From the NCBI GenBank assembly GCA_027422505.1, contig JAPQWV010000368.1, positions 434,001 through 498,000 on the forward strand: DNA of 64,000 nt. The letters run 5' to 3'. This document shows positions 37,901-48,139 of the stretch, one piece after another. The position numbers were made by a program, and so were the translations under genes. The DNA comes from Craterostigma plantagineum (lineage: Eukaryota; Streptophyta; Magnoliopsida; Lamiales; Linderniaceae). Under the pieces are notes generated by a model. That model was not told the DNA's origin. It made no database searches and was given only the letters and a program-made list of their open reading frames with translations. Within the stretch, counting starts at the first letter, position 1, and the number at the start of each line of letters is the position of its first letter.

Positions 37901-38784
37901 AATGTAATGGGGCTGCAGATAAAAATACAGTGTACTACTGCTCTTACGTATCATATTCATCGACTAAGAGCTCTAATGGAAATGAAATGGCTGTTTGATA
38001 TATCAGCTTTAAGTAGTCATACCTCCCAAGAATCATAAGAAAGAAAACCCAAGTCACCGCGAAAATCCAGTTTGATTCATCATGGACAATCCAAGCCTTG
38101 TAAGAGGAAAATAAATGGATATCAAAAATATTACATCTGCATGCTGCAGCTAGAATGGGATCAAAGAATGGAAATAAATAAATAAATATAGATAGATAGA
38201 TCTGAATGATCTGCTTACTGCTTCTGCTAAGATGATGATATATGCATCAACGAAACCAGCAATCGTCCAACTGCGTATAAGAAAGAGTAGTACGATGATT
38301 AGAGAGCTTAGGCTAGTTCTTAGGTGCTGTTAATAATTTTAAATCTACTTTTGCAAGTTTTTCATCAAATTGACTCCCCCAATAAAAGAAAGAAAACATC
38401 CATTAGATTAAAACCCATGAATATTCGAACCTTCTCTGCAAATCGAGTCCATTTCTTAAAACAGATGAGATGAGAAATAAAAAATAAAAACAGAAAAACA
38501 GAAAAAGCTCCATTTTGCTTGCAAATTTTTCACGCCGAACGCTATTTATTACCGCGGAAATCAGCCATAGAAGCATGGAATGGATCCCAAACAACAGACC
38601 TGCGCTGATTAAGTAAACAGACAGAGAAGATTTTAGGAGGATTAGAACCGTACGGAGAGAAGATTTCTCGGGCGGGAATGAGCGGGAAAGTGATTCCCAT
38701 GTAGACATAAAAGGCGGAGACAAGACATCCCAAGACGACGAACAGTGTCCTAAGCGCAAATGCAAGGGCTGATGATTTCTCCAT
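31949..38784 (-). CDS. DUF1475 membrane protein, copy B, 221 aa, last intron with transposon
   Basis: Minus-strand exons: 38784-38654, 38270-38219, 38096-38023, 37912-37820, 37714-37574, 37494-37443, 36843-36770, 31997-31949; total 666 nt, all phases intact and the same exon structure as copy A. Exon 1 is nine bases longer and exon 4 nine shorter than in copy A, so the proteins are equal in length. The duplicated-half layout is the same (SARVLYSVQCCLMVCSLVYA, GIAYKESSWRVALFWIIS). Intron 7 is 4,772 nt and holds a PIF/Harbinger element; its donor is GC (AAG|GCTAAT) where copy A has GT. If intron 7 is not spliced, exon 7 reads on for about 35 hydrophobic codons to a stop at 36664. An in-frame upstream Met at 38853 is an alternative start. 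Intron 6 holds a hAT MITE. Confidence 0.8.
33006..34375 (+). pseudogene. PIF/Harbinger DDE transposase, disrupted
   Basis: Exon 1 33006-33518 (helix-turn-helix region with LRPSKYLQVSEMVSIFL and FHFSRSTWTVSKHF) ends CAG|GTATTG; exon 2 starts at 33606 with NCLGALDGSYINV, carrying the first catalytic Asp; a third exon starts at about 33913. The second Asp is in ADNGYTNSEG and the Glu in RNVIERTW. Breaks: a frameshift near 33738 before the GWEGSVADGRV block, a TAA in place of a sense codon just before ADNGYTN and a TGA in the YHLKD region near 34000, plus a shift near 34085. The C-terminal part from 34085 (MKKRWGILRSPSFYPIQ) is readable. Not functional here. Confidence 0.85.
34846..35806 (-). CDS. 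Harbinger Myb/SANT-like accessory protein, 298 aa
   Basis: Minus-strand exons 35806-35471 and 35406-34846 join in phase 0 (donor TAT|GTATAA, acceptor TTGCAG|CAC). The first exon has the trihelix Myb_DNA-bind_3 pattern: RSWLLEEERVLILSFKEIIT, GFHHILEKTMRKYLPNTNIK, KTKTWKKDYYMLQDML, FNPNTKMIDATDDLW; exon 2 continues KAVRYKTWLMYEDWCEIFG. A Ser-rich linker, a basic nuclear-type cluster (KKKAKRKRQE) and a helical C-terminus follow. In PIF/Harbinger elements such a protein helps the transposase enter the nucleus and bind the ends. The frame is intact although the transposase next to it is broken. Confidence 0.8.
36889..37351. mobile_element. hAT-type MITE, 463 bp, in intron 6 of DUF1475-B
   Basis: Terminal inverted repeats TAGGGGTGTTCA. 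The 8-bp target copy GGAATGTC is found at 36881-36888 and 37352-37359. Subterminal arrays of ACCGAACCGAA/TTCGGTTCGG make both ends fold on themselves. No ORF. Confidence 0.95.
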
Positions 38785-38921
38785 TGGAAGTCCAACTGAA
38801 GCTACGATGATGCGTTGTGTTTCTTCTGCAGACTTCCATTTTAATACCTCCAAAAACCGTTCAGATCAGTAAGGATAGAGTTTCATGATAGCTAAGGATA
38901 TCTAATATTATTAGTTTTAAT

Positions 38922-39320
38922 TTATCGTTTTCCCGCCTAATATTATTATATCTGTTTGTATGAAGTATCTACTATATCTCTAACATAGGAGGAATTTTAT
39001 GGTGGTCACCTTATGTGGGCACCTTATGTGGGCACCTTACATAACATTTTACGTGTCAATGAAATATATTGCGTCAATATGCCACATCAGCATCCGAAAT
39101 GTCGAGCAATGGCACCTAGAAGGTGTTATTTAAGACGACATAACCTTAAATGTCAATGCAGGATGTTGATATGCCACGAATTGATGTCACATCAACGAGT
39201 GCCGACATAAGGTGCTCACATGTGAGCACCATAAAATTCTTATCGTTTTCCCGCCTAACATTATTATTTATTCTACTATTATTCTGTTTGTATGAAGTAT
39301 CTACTATATCTCTAACATAG
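38922..39320. repeat. Direct repeats of about 70-80 bp flanking the MITE
   Basis: TTATCGTTTTCCCGCCTAA through CTATATCTCTAACATAG occurs at 38922-38989 and 39240-39320, with a small expansion in the second copy. The MITE lies exactly between them. Confidence 0.85.
38992..39239. mobile_element. MITE with GAATTTTATGGTG ends, 248 bp
   Basis: GAATTTTATGGTGGTCACC at the left faces GGTGCTCACATGTGAGCACC-ATAAAATTC at the right. It shares ACCTTATGTGGGCACC and GCCACATCAGCATC motifs with the foldback element at 26386-27003, so both belong to one family. Confidence 0.75.
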
Positions 39321-40465
39321 AACAGTAGTAACCCTATGTATATATTTATATTTCCAAACTAACGTAGACAAGCTAATCGGTCTCGTTCGTTAGGCACCTT
39401 CTTGCCTTGGTACCTAAGTGTTTATTTAAATCATATCTCCATTTCGATTTGAAATCCGACTTTCCTTCAAATCACCTGTTTGGATATAAATCGATTTATA
39501 CTTCGATTTCTCGTCCTAATCCAAGTTTAATCCAGAAGCTTATTTTCGTCGAATTTGAGATTCCATTTCAAATGATCCGTTCTCGAATCAAAAGTTCAGC
39601 TCGTAATGAGTTTTTCGTATTTCGTAATTTTTGAAATTAAGATTTTGGGATCTATAACTTAAATCATTCGCGTTCAAATACGTGAATGCAAATGCATGCA
39701 TATATAATTTCATTTCACTATAATGTGCGATAGCTTGTGCTACAAGATAAAACAAGCACAATCAGGTCAAGTAGCTCACAGGACACAACAAATGCCAATA
39801 AAGAAAGCTACTTCCTACAGAGAACAACACACTCCTACGTAAAAAGACAAATATCCAAAGAGAAAAAATAAAAAATCGAAAGAAAAAAACTTTTCAAATT
39901 TACTTTTCCTTTTGAGATTATAAAAACGTTTTTGATGTCCCACGTCGGATAATTCAAGCTCTTCGAAAGTTATATAAATATGAGGTTTTTTCCTCCAATT
40001 ACCAATTGGTTGTAGTAGGAATGACCCATCGATTTCTAATAACTTTTGTGGTAAGTTTTGATGTGTAATTTAGTTTTGTGGGCTAATAGAATATGAATAG
40101 TATGGCTAAGTGGCGGAGACATATATTTTAGATTAGTGGGGTCCATCCAAATTTAACCAATGGCCCATGCCTATTATTTCAAAAAAACTCACTGCGGTCC
40201 CTTAGTTTAATTTGTTCAATTTTAATCCTATTATTAAATATTTACTCCAAATTATATAAATAAGTTTTTTTAGTGGGATCCAGCGACCCCATTGGATCTC
40301 ACATTACCTAAACGCTTATTCCCAATCCCACCATGAAGCAAAAATATTAAAGAAAGAAAGAAACGAACAACCAAACTTGTAAACAAAACACTCTCTCCCT
40401 ATCCTCACATCGCCTCCACCGCCGCCGCACCACCGCCACCTCCGCCGCCGCCCTCCTCCTCCCCT
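39321..40465. other. Intergenic region, snRNA-like promoter only
   Basis: Apart from the USE/TATA pair described separately, nothing coding is seen. The section 40395-40465 is a CCGCC-rich stretch at the 3' side of the FAF-like gene. Confidence 0.4.
39937..39980 (+). promoter_or_regulatory. snRNA-type USE + TATA promoter-like pair
   Basis: GTCCCACGTCG (39937-39947) is one base from the plant upstream sequence element RTCCCACATCG of snRNA genes, and TATATAAATA starts 24 bases further on. That spacing (about 23 bp between elements) is the pol III type known from plant U6 and U3 genes. The predicted RNA start near 40003 does not begin with a U6 or U3 sequence. Similar TCCCACATCGG motifs are also found in dispersed plant repeats. 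Confidence 0.4.
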
Positions 40466-40801
40466 TTAATTCTCAGCCCCGTTGAAATGAACCAAACTAA
40501 GCACGAGCCTCCCTTCGGACCTTCGAGCCTCGAAGAACTCGCTCTGATTGGCCGAAGACTTCTCCCTTGTAATAACCAGACGCCCGTCGGCCGTGTGGTG
40601 TCTCTTCATCACCCACGGCCATGGAAGCTGATCGGCGTAGTTGGGATTATTCTTCATGGCGCGTACCATGCACGCCATGGGTGGTGGTGGCCGTGGGCAG
40701 TATTTATTTTCACCGTTATTCTCAGTAATCTTTGTAAGAAAAGAACTACTCCTCGCCGCTAGCTTCTTGTTATTACAGCCTTCGACATTATTGCTCTCCA
40801 T
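40466..40801 (-). CDS. FANTASTIC FOUR-like small protein, 111 aa
   Basis: A single exon on the minus strand, starting at ATG 40801. The N-terminal half is basic and Ser/Asn rich with a PRPPPPM motif; the C-terminal part, RHHTADGRLVITREK followed by EARRSEGRLVLSLV, has the paired G-R-L/F-V pattern of the plant FAF domain. FAF proteins modulate shoot meristem size; this one is shorter than the four Arabidopsis FAFs and closer to FAF-like proteins. A copy of its first codons is duplicated at 41988-42083. Moderately sure of the family. Confidence 0.5.
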   Translation of the reverse strand: MESNNVEGCNNKKLAARSSSFLTKITENNGENKYCPRPPPPMACMVRAMKNNPNYADQLPWPWVMKRHHTADGRLVITREKSSANQSEFFEARRSEGRLVLSLVHFNGAEN

Positions 40802-41987
40802 TGCTATGGAATATTTATTATTTATCTACTATATTATGCTGTATTGGGGTGGCGTTTTTAGAGAAGGTGTGGGGTGGTATATATATATATAGAAGAGAGT
40901 GAAGAAATCCATGCAAATTGATTGAGTGACAGCTAGGATGGCGATGTGTTTGTTTGAATTAGATTTCTGTAATGTTGGTGGTTTTGTTATTTTGTTTTTA
41001 TTTGATATGTTACTCGTGGAGTTACCTATAATTACCACCAGAAATTTTTGGATCCATTCCCAATTAGTTACGAGGAAGATTGGTAGTTTTGGACAAGGTT
41101 CTGAAATCGGGTTTTCGGGCCAGACCGGAAATTTTGTGGTTTAAGATTTAGTGGTTTAATCGGTATAAAACCGAATCACACCGGAGTAAAACCAGTATCT
41201 TAAATATAATAAATATATACTTTATAAATGAATCAATCAAATAACACCGAAAATATACATGTTTTTATGATTATTTTTCAAACTATAATTTTATAAATTA
41301 AGGGATAAAATTAAATAAAGTAAATTGTGGATTGTTAATTAATCGCGTGTTAAGTATATTAAATCTATTAGTTTGGGGTCAAGTTTATAAAATAGTGAGT
41401 TAATATGTTAATTATAAAAAAATTATGGCACTGGGTGGATACTCAAGCCCATTAAGTAAAATATCAACAGCTTAACCGCTTGATCAAACTAATTTATTTC
41501 TTTTTCCATTTTTTATAATTTATTTAAATTGAAATACTTTTTTATTTTTAAATTTAAAAAAAAATACCGATCTTGTCCGGTTTTCAAAACCATGGTTTTG
41601 GATAAATATAAGAAAGATGGATGACCTCAGCTAAAAGTTATGATATTTTAGTTTTAGGTATTTCATTTCTAACACCCCGTCACCACCAGTATCATATGTT
41701 AATTTTATATATATTTATTTACAAAATGCACACATGATTTCTTTTATCTAATATTTACCATGATTTTTCTACTTACCGCTGTGATTCGAGGTCTCGGTCT
41801 ATCATGCTGTATAACTTGCAAGAGTTTCTCCTTAGTCCTTCCATAATTCATGAGATAACATTAAACGATGCTTGTAATTATAAATGTTGTAGTTAGTTAA
41901 ATATTGAAATAATTAGATTTGACAAACACATAACAGAAGCTCTTAATAGTTTCTTGAGTTCAACATGCAAACAAAATAAAAAGGCTT

Positions 41988-42083
41988 ATTTTCCCTGTTA
42001 TTCTCAGTAATCTTTGTAAGAAAACAATTACTCCTCGCCGCTAGCTTCTTGTTATTACAGCCTTCGAAAGTATTGCTCTCCAT
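41988..42083 (-). pseudogene. Truncated FAF-like gene fragment
   Basis: The minus-strand start at 42083 gives about 32 codons matching the FAF-like N-terminus (FEGCNNKKLAARS, then FLTKITEN). It then runs into the end of duplication copy 1, so only the 5' end was duplicated. It retains the upstream region as well, so it may still be transcribed. Confidence 0.7.
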
Positions 42084-42207
42084 TTTATGGAACATTTATT
42101 ATTTATTTACTATATTATGCTGTATTGGGTTGCAACTGATTGAGTGACAGCTAGGATGGCGATGTGTTTTTTGAATTAGATTTCTGTAATGCTGGGGGTT
42201 TTGTTAT

Positions 42208-42978
42208 TGTTGCGGAAATGGCACCTCTCGAATGAGGATTCAGTGTATTTTCAGTGTATGCAATCAATTAGGATCGAACTGAGCAATGAGAAGCTCAATC
42301 GAATCGAAATTAAGCACCCAAACACACTCACACCAAAAACAGATTTACGTGGTTCAGCCTCGACTTTAGGCCTACTCCACGGATCAACCGAGCCTCCTTT
42401 TTTATTGATCACAACACGAAAGTTACAGTATGCCGTGCCCTCTACACTTTTCGTGTTTACATCTCTCTGTGATTCTCACTCTATAAGAAACTATGGACTC
42501 ACAAAAATGGTAGCTCGAAATCGCAACACTGATATATAAAGAGCTGAACATGTTAAAAGCATGATGATCGAATTTATCCCATCCGTTGATTTCATCCGAT
42601 CGAACGCACCGCAGGCTGCCACGTTTCACTTGCATTATCACGTGATCCAGCAAGAGAGAGATGCGATTTTATAAGTGAGCTGACGCGTTTAATCCCAGCC
42701 ATCAGATTTCCATCTAGCGGTCGACGTTCATTATCCGCACCATCTCTTATCATTTCATCTGAGCCGTTGATGCCTTCCGCGCGTTATCCGACGACCATCA
42801 TTCAATCTCGCAGCGTTGAATCAGAGCCCTGCGATTGCGCGCGAAGATGATCCGACGGTGCCTGTTCAACGCGATATTTCTTCAGCTCTATCCTCAGTTC
42901 TTCAGCGCAGTTCAACCGGCCATGTTCCGGCGACTTCTCCGGCGACTCCGGCGAGGTGATGGCTCGCCTACCTCAACA
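42208..42978. mobile_element. Solo LTR, 771 bp, probably Ty1/copia
   Basis: Begins TGTTGCGG and ends CTCAACA, a TGTTG/CAACA terminus. The 5-bp target copy GTTAT is present on both sides (42203-42207 and 42979-42983). The interior contains ACGTGGTTCAGCCTCGAC followed by a CCTACTCCACGG segment, a motif common in the R-U5 part of plant copia LTRs. There is no internal domain, so the element was lost by LTR-LTR recombination. Confidence 0.9.
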
Positions 42979-43141
42979 GTTATTTTGTTGTTATTTGATA
43001 TGTTACTCATGGAGTTACCTATAATTACCACCAGAAATTTTTGGATCCATTCTTTGTTACGAGGAAAACCGTAGTTTCGGATAAACGTAGGAATGATGGA
43101 TGACTGACCACCTCAGCTAAAAGTTATGATATTATAATTTT

Positions 43142-43746
43142 GACTTAATTAGTTTTTGATCCTATAACGTAGGGGTATACATTATAGGGACAGCTAAATT
43201 AGGGTGTGGCTTGACATGGACATTAAGTTTTAAAATCGTGCAATTTATAGCCATTATACATGATTTTTCCTCAAAATATATCATGTGCCACCCACGTGAC
43301 CGAATTGTATACCTCTTTTTCCCCAAAATACATCACGTGCCACGCACATGACCGGTTTTAAAACCGGAAGGCCCGATGTGGCGCCGGACTGATAACATGC
43401 CCGTTTTACAGAGATTTTCTTTGTTTTTTTTTTTAAAAAAAATTAGTTTCTGATTGCGCCAAGTCGAATTATTTTAATGACGTGGCAACGTAAAATGGAC
43501 ATGTCATCGGTCCACCCAAAAATTAGCAAAAACGAGCAAGTCATCGGTCCGGCGCCACATCAATTTTCCGATATAAAAATCGATCACGTGCGTGGCACGT
43601 GATGTTTTTTGGGAAAAAAATCAGGTATAATGTCAATAAAATTGCACAGAGTTTAAAATTTATTATCCTTATAATGCCACACCCTAATTTAGCGGTCACT
43701 ATAATGCCACACTCCCTAAGTTATGGGACAAAAAAACAATTAAGAC
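43142..43746. mobile_element. Foldback element with long inverted repeats, 605 bp
   Basis: The left arm (GACTTAATTAG, then TAGGGACAGCTAAATTAGG) is inverted at the right (CCTAATTTAGCGGTCACTA, ending CAATTAAGAC). Nearly the whole element folds as an imperfect hairpin, including GGCGCCGGAC/GTCCGGCGCC-like blocks at about 43380 and 43548 and CACGTG boxes. The flanks ATAATTTT and TTAATTTT match 7 of 8, possibly the target copy. Copy 1 of the duplication lacks it. Confidence 0.75.
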
Positions 43747-44166
43747 TTAATTTTAGATATTTCATTTCTAACGCCCGTCACCAGTATCATATGTTAATTT
43801 TATTACAAAATGCAGACATGATTTTAATATTTACGATGAATCTTCTACTTACCACTGTGATTCGAGGTCTCGGCTCGGTCTATCATGTTATATAACTCGG
43901 TAAGAGTTTCTCCTTAGTCGTTACATAATTCATGAGATTACATAAAATGATGCTTGTAATTAGAAATGTCGCAGTTAGTTAAATATTGAAATAATTAGAT
44001 TTGACAAACACAATCATAAATATAACAGAAGCTCTTAATAGTTTTTCGAGTTCAAAATGCAAACAAAATAAAAAGGCTTAATGTCTCCCAATCACAGAAG
44101 CAAAAGTAAATACTATTGATGAACAAAGAAAGCTATTTCGAGCTCCAATAAGAGAGAGTATTAACC

Positions 44167-45311
<1,145 letters not shown>

Positions 45312-45352
45312 TCAGCTTCTGCAAATGATTGAGGAATTTTCTGAAGCGAGGA

Positions 45353-45440
45353 AGAATTATATAGCTAGGGTTTGAGGCTAATGGGCTTTAACATATGACA
45401 ATTATTTATCCTTATTGGGCCGACCCAAAAGCCCAATAAA
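45353..45440. promoter_or_regulatory. Shared promoter of eL30 and mTERF: telo-box, site II motifs, TATA
   Basis: Within the 323-bp gap between the two start codons: TAGGGTTT (telo-box AAACCCTA on the eL30 strand) at 45366-45373, a TATATAA-like stretch at 45354-45363, and GGGCC/GCCCA elements around 45382 and 45415-45436 (TTGGGCC, AAAAGCCCAAT). Telo-box plus site II combinations drive ribosomal protein and organelle-related genes in growing tissue. Confidence 0.7.
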
Positions 45441-45604
45441 AGAGCACCTGGCAAACGTTGTCAGCATTTGTGCTTTTGCTTTTCAAAACTGTCAAAACCC
45501 TAAATTCACAATCCTCAAGCAGAGAACTGACGATTTGGGAAAATAGGAGCCGAAATCGAAGATTATGCTATCGGTTCAATGCTACACATTTTGAACTGTC
45601 TACC

Positions 45605-46771
45605 ATGATCGCTGCTGCACGTATGTGGAGAAGATTCACGAAGAACTCGTTTGCTCAGATTCCGCCCAATGATTCCGCAGCCCTTTCTTCGCTCTACTTC
45701 TCTACCTCGGCGGCGAAGAAGGCTCTGAGGAACGATTTGCTGCTTGAGATCTTAGTAAACAAGCACCATTTCCCTCCCGCCGCTGCGTCGATGGTCGCCT
45801 CAGCCTTGTCCCACGTCAGAAACCCAGAGAAAACTGATGCGGCGGTTTCCTTCTTCAAAGAGGCTGGATTTTCCACCTCGCAATTGGAAAAAGTCGCGAC
45901 TTATCGACCCCAATTCCTCTCAGCTAGCCTCGACAGAGTCATCAAGCCCAAAATCAAGATCTTCCAGAGCTTGGGCTATTCCTCCGCCGAGCTCGCCGAG
46001 ATGATAGCCAACGATCCATGGCTTCTGCGTCGTGGATTGAACCAAATAATCCCATCGATCGTCGTTTTGAAACGTCTATTAGGCTCAGACGTCGAAGTTT
46101 CTAGGCTTCTGAGGGTTTCGGGTTGGTTCTTGTCTACAGATCTACGCAAGAGCCTTGAGCCCAACGTTGAGTTCTTGACGAGCTGTGGTGTCCCATTGGA
46201 TCGATTGGTTAGTCTCATCTTTAATTTCCCGAGGTTCCTTTTGATCGATCCTGATCATATGAGGAGAAGCGTCCTAAAGGCCGACGAAATGGGAGTTAAG
46301 AGGAGCTCGAAGATGTTCCTTCACGCCGTTCGTGTCTTCAGTTCTTTGACCGAAAAGACACTCGAAATGAAATTGCAGATTTTGAGGGATATTGGGTTTT
46401 CTGACAAGGATATTTCTAGAATTTTCAAGCAAGCACCTATTGTATTGAACGTATCTGAGCAGAAGATTAGGGACGTGGCCGAGCTTGTGCTCTCGACGGG
46501 AAAGTACGATGTTTCTGCTATCACTACGAGCGTCACTTGCCTTTGTCGAAGCATTGAGGAGTGGTATAAGCCACGGTTTGGCGTCTTGGAGGCTCTCGAG
46601 GGTGAGAATCTGCTGAGGAAATGGCCAAGGTTTTCGACTTTACTTAGAATGTCGAACGAAGGTTTCGTTGAGAAGTATGTGGCTCCTTACGGAGATTTAG
46701 TTGTGGGCATATATTGCAGAAACGTTGAAAAGAAGGATAAGCTCTTAGCATCTGTGCAAAGAGAAGGTTGA
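45605..46771 (+). CDS. mTERF-family organelle transcription factor, 388 aa
   Basis: Intronless. mTERF proteins bind organelle nucleic acid and affect transcription or splicing. The first ATG in the frame is 45605 (MIAAARMWRRFTKN), giving a basic, Ser/Ala-rich presequence that suggests mitochondria. From about residue 45 the protein has the plant mTERF start (LLLEILVNKHHFPPAAASMV), then repeating mTERF units with the x-P-x-x-L/I pattern: YRPQFLSASLDRVIKPKI, FQSLGYSSAELAEMIANDP, NFPRFLLIDPD, GFSDKDISRIFKQAPIVL. It belongs to the expanded plant subclade of short, intronless mTERFs. The frame is open for 49 codons upstream but without an ATG. Confidence 0.9.
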   Translation: MIAAARMWRRFTKNSFAQIPPNDSAALSSLYFSTSAAKKALRNDLLLEILVNKHHFPPAAASMVASALSHVRNPEKTDAAVSFFKEAGFSTSQLEKVATYRPQFLSASLDRVIKPKIKIFQSLGYSSAELAEMIANDPWLLRRGLNQIIPSIVVLKRLLGSDVEVSRLLRVSGWFLSTDLRKSLEPNVEFLTSCGVPLDRLVSLIFNFPRFLLIDPDHMRRSVLKADEMGVKRSSKMFLHAVRVFSSLTEKTLEMKLQILRDIGFSDKDISRIFKQAPIVLNVSEQKIRDVAELVLSTGKYDVSAITTSVTCLCRSIEEWYKPRFGVLEALEGENLLRKWPRFSTLLRMSNEGFVEKYVAPYGDLVVGIYCRNVEKKDKLLASVQREG

Positions 46772-47382
46772 GATGGGCTTTCCTTTGTTGTGAATTTTGC
46801 ATGGCCTCCGAGCTTTGGGTATAATTCAACATCTTTTCAGCATTTAATTATCGGCGTACGTTGTAATAGTGGACGCGAAAAAAGGGAGGAAGAAAAAGAA
46901 CTGTGATTTTCTGTTTTATGCAGGATTTTTGTAAAACTAACTTTGCCCTTCATTCTTCGGGTAGTTTAAATTTGTTCTGTGATGTTTCGAAGGACCGTTT
47001 TTAGGTATCTGTTCGACCATTATGTGATCGATTTTGCTTTGTTTTGGTGTTACTAAGCCATGGCCTGGCCGTCTTAGTCGAGAAGAAGTGTACCCAAATT
47101 CATAAATTTTCCAAGAATTTGATATGATATGACAATTTTTAAAAGTCATACATACATTACCCAATTTCATAATTTTCCAAGAATCTGATGTTACATTTTT
47201 TTTTGAAGTCATTCCATTCAGCCTAAGTAATGATAGTATATATAATATTGGAAATGAAGACGAAAGGGTGCTTATAGAAAACTTGTATAAAAGGGGGTCC
47301 ACAGCGTTACTTTTTCCCGCGCATTTGCTAAGTTCCAATTTTCGCGCGTCGAACAGAAGGTTGACGCACAGATCGTATCGGA
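46772..47382. other. Intergenic, mTERF 3' flank and next promoter
   Basis: No convincing gene. A long minus-strand open frame at 46937-47338 has a composition unlike protein. Confidence 0.4.
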
Positions 47383-48044
47383 ATGGACAGAGTAATCGAG
47401 GAAGATGACCAATTGATGAGAACTCGCAGTACCAATGCTATTCGATGTGCTAGAGCTGCATTTCTGATCTCTTCTCTGAAGAACTCCCGCGTTGATTCAA
47501 TCTCAGTCCCCTCACATCTCCAGGTTTTGATTTTTCCTCCGCCTTTTCACCCCTTCCTGGTTTTCGTTTCTGTATTCAGTTCGAATTTGTGAAGTTTCAG
47601 TTGGTGACCGATAGAATAGGGTTTCAGATTAGGAATTCGAGTAGCTTGGGATTGAAAATGATGAATAAAAATGTTTCTGTCACATATTTGAAGCACGCAA
47701 TCACATGATTAAGCATTTCATGTTTGTAATTTGTCGTTCAAACATTGATCTGAGAGATTGGCCATATTTCCCGTTTTCTCTTTTGCAGGACGAAAGAGAA
47801 ATTCAGAAGCTGAAGATGAACCTGGCGAAGGAGACACAAAAGATGAAGAAATTGAGGTCTCAGATCAAAGTGAGTTTCCTCATCTTTGCTCTGTTCACTC
47901 TTCTTTCTTTGCTCCTCATAATTTCTAAACGTGAAATCAAAGCTCTTCCCCTGTACTACTAGTCTACTACTGATTGAAGAAACGAGATTTTTTTTTTTTT
48001 TACAGCTTTTACATGTTTGGGTTTTCGAGATTCAACCCATGTAA
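47383..48044 (+). CDS. Small coiled-coil protein of unknown function
   Basis: Exon 1 47383-47523 (MDRVIEEDDQLMRTRSTNAI, RCARAAFLISSLKNS) ends CTCCAG|GTTTTG; exon 2 47789-47869 adds a basic coiled coil (EIQKLKMNLAKETQKMKKLR) and ends AAA|GTGAGT. A possible third exon 48006-48044 after TTTACAG adds 12 codons. If the second intron is kept, the frame instead continues into a 20-residue hydrophobic segment (SFLIFALFTLLSLLLIIS) and stops at 47962, giving a tail-anchored form. I do not recognise the family. Confidence 0.5.
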
Positions 48045-48139
48045 TAATTTCACCCACCGTTATTATTCATCGTTTGAATGAAATTCCCTGTGCTCATTTT
48101 TCTCTTGATTTTTCTTGGGAGCTTTTAAGTTCTTACAAT

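Larger units (their letters stand above)
40704..44078. repeat. Tandem segmental duplication of FAF-like 5' region
   Basis: Copy 1 is 40704-41985, copy 2 is 41986-44078. Shared landmarks: the CTCAGTAATCTTTGTAAGAA coding start, ATTGAGTGACAGCTAGGATG, TACCTATAATTACCACCAG and TCGAGGTCTCGG near the ends. Copy 2 is about 800 bp longer because of a solo LTR (42208-42978) and a foldback element (43142-43746) that copy 1 lacks, while the unit itself is about 1.28 kb. Confidence 0.85.

Noticed and set aside
42189..42653. Plus and minus ORFs in the FAF-like duplication
   Set aside because: They lie in the solo LTR, cross its boundary and match nothing.
45458..45604. Upstream extension of the mTERF protein
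   Set aside because: Open but lacks an ATG; it overlaps the shared promoter, so the start at 45605 is preferred.
46937..47338. 133-codon minus-strand ORF downstream of mTERF
   Set aside because: Amino-acid composition and lack of any motif suggest a chance frame in a 3' flank.
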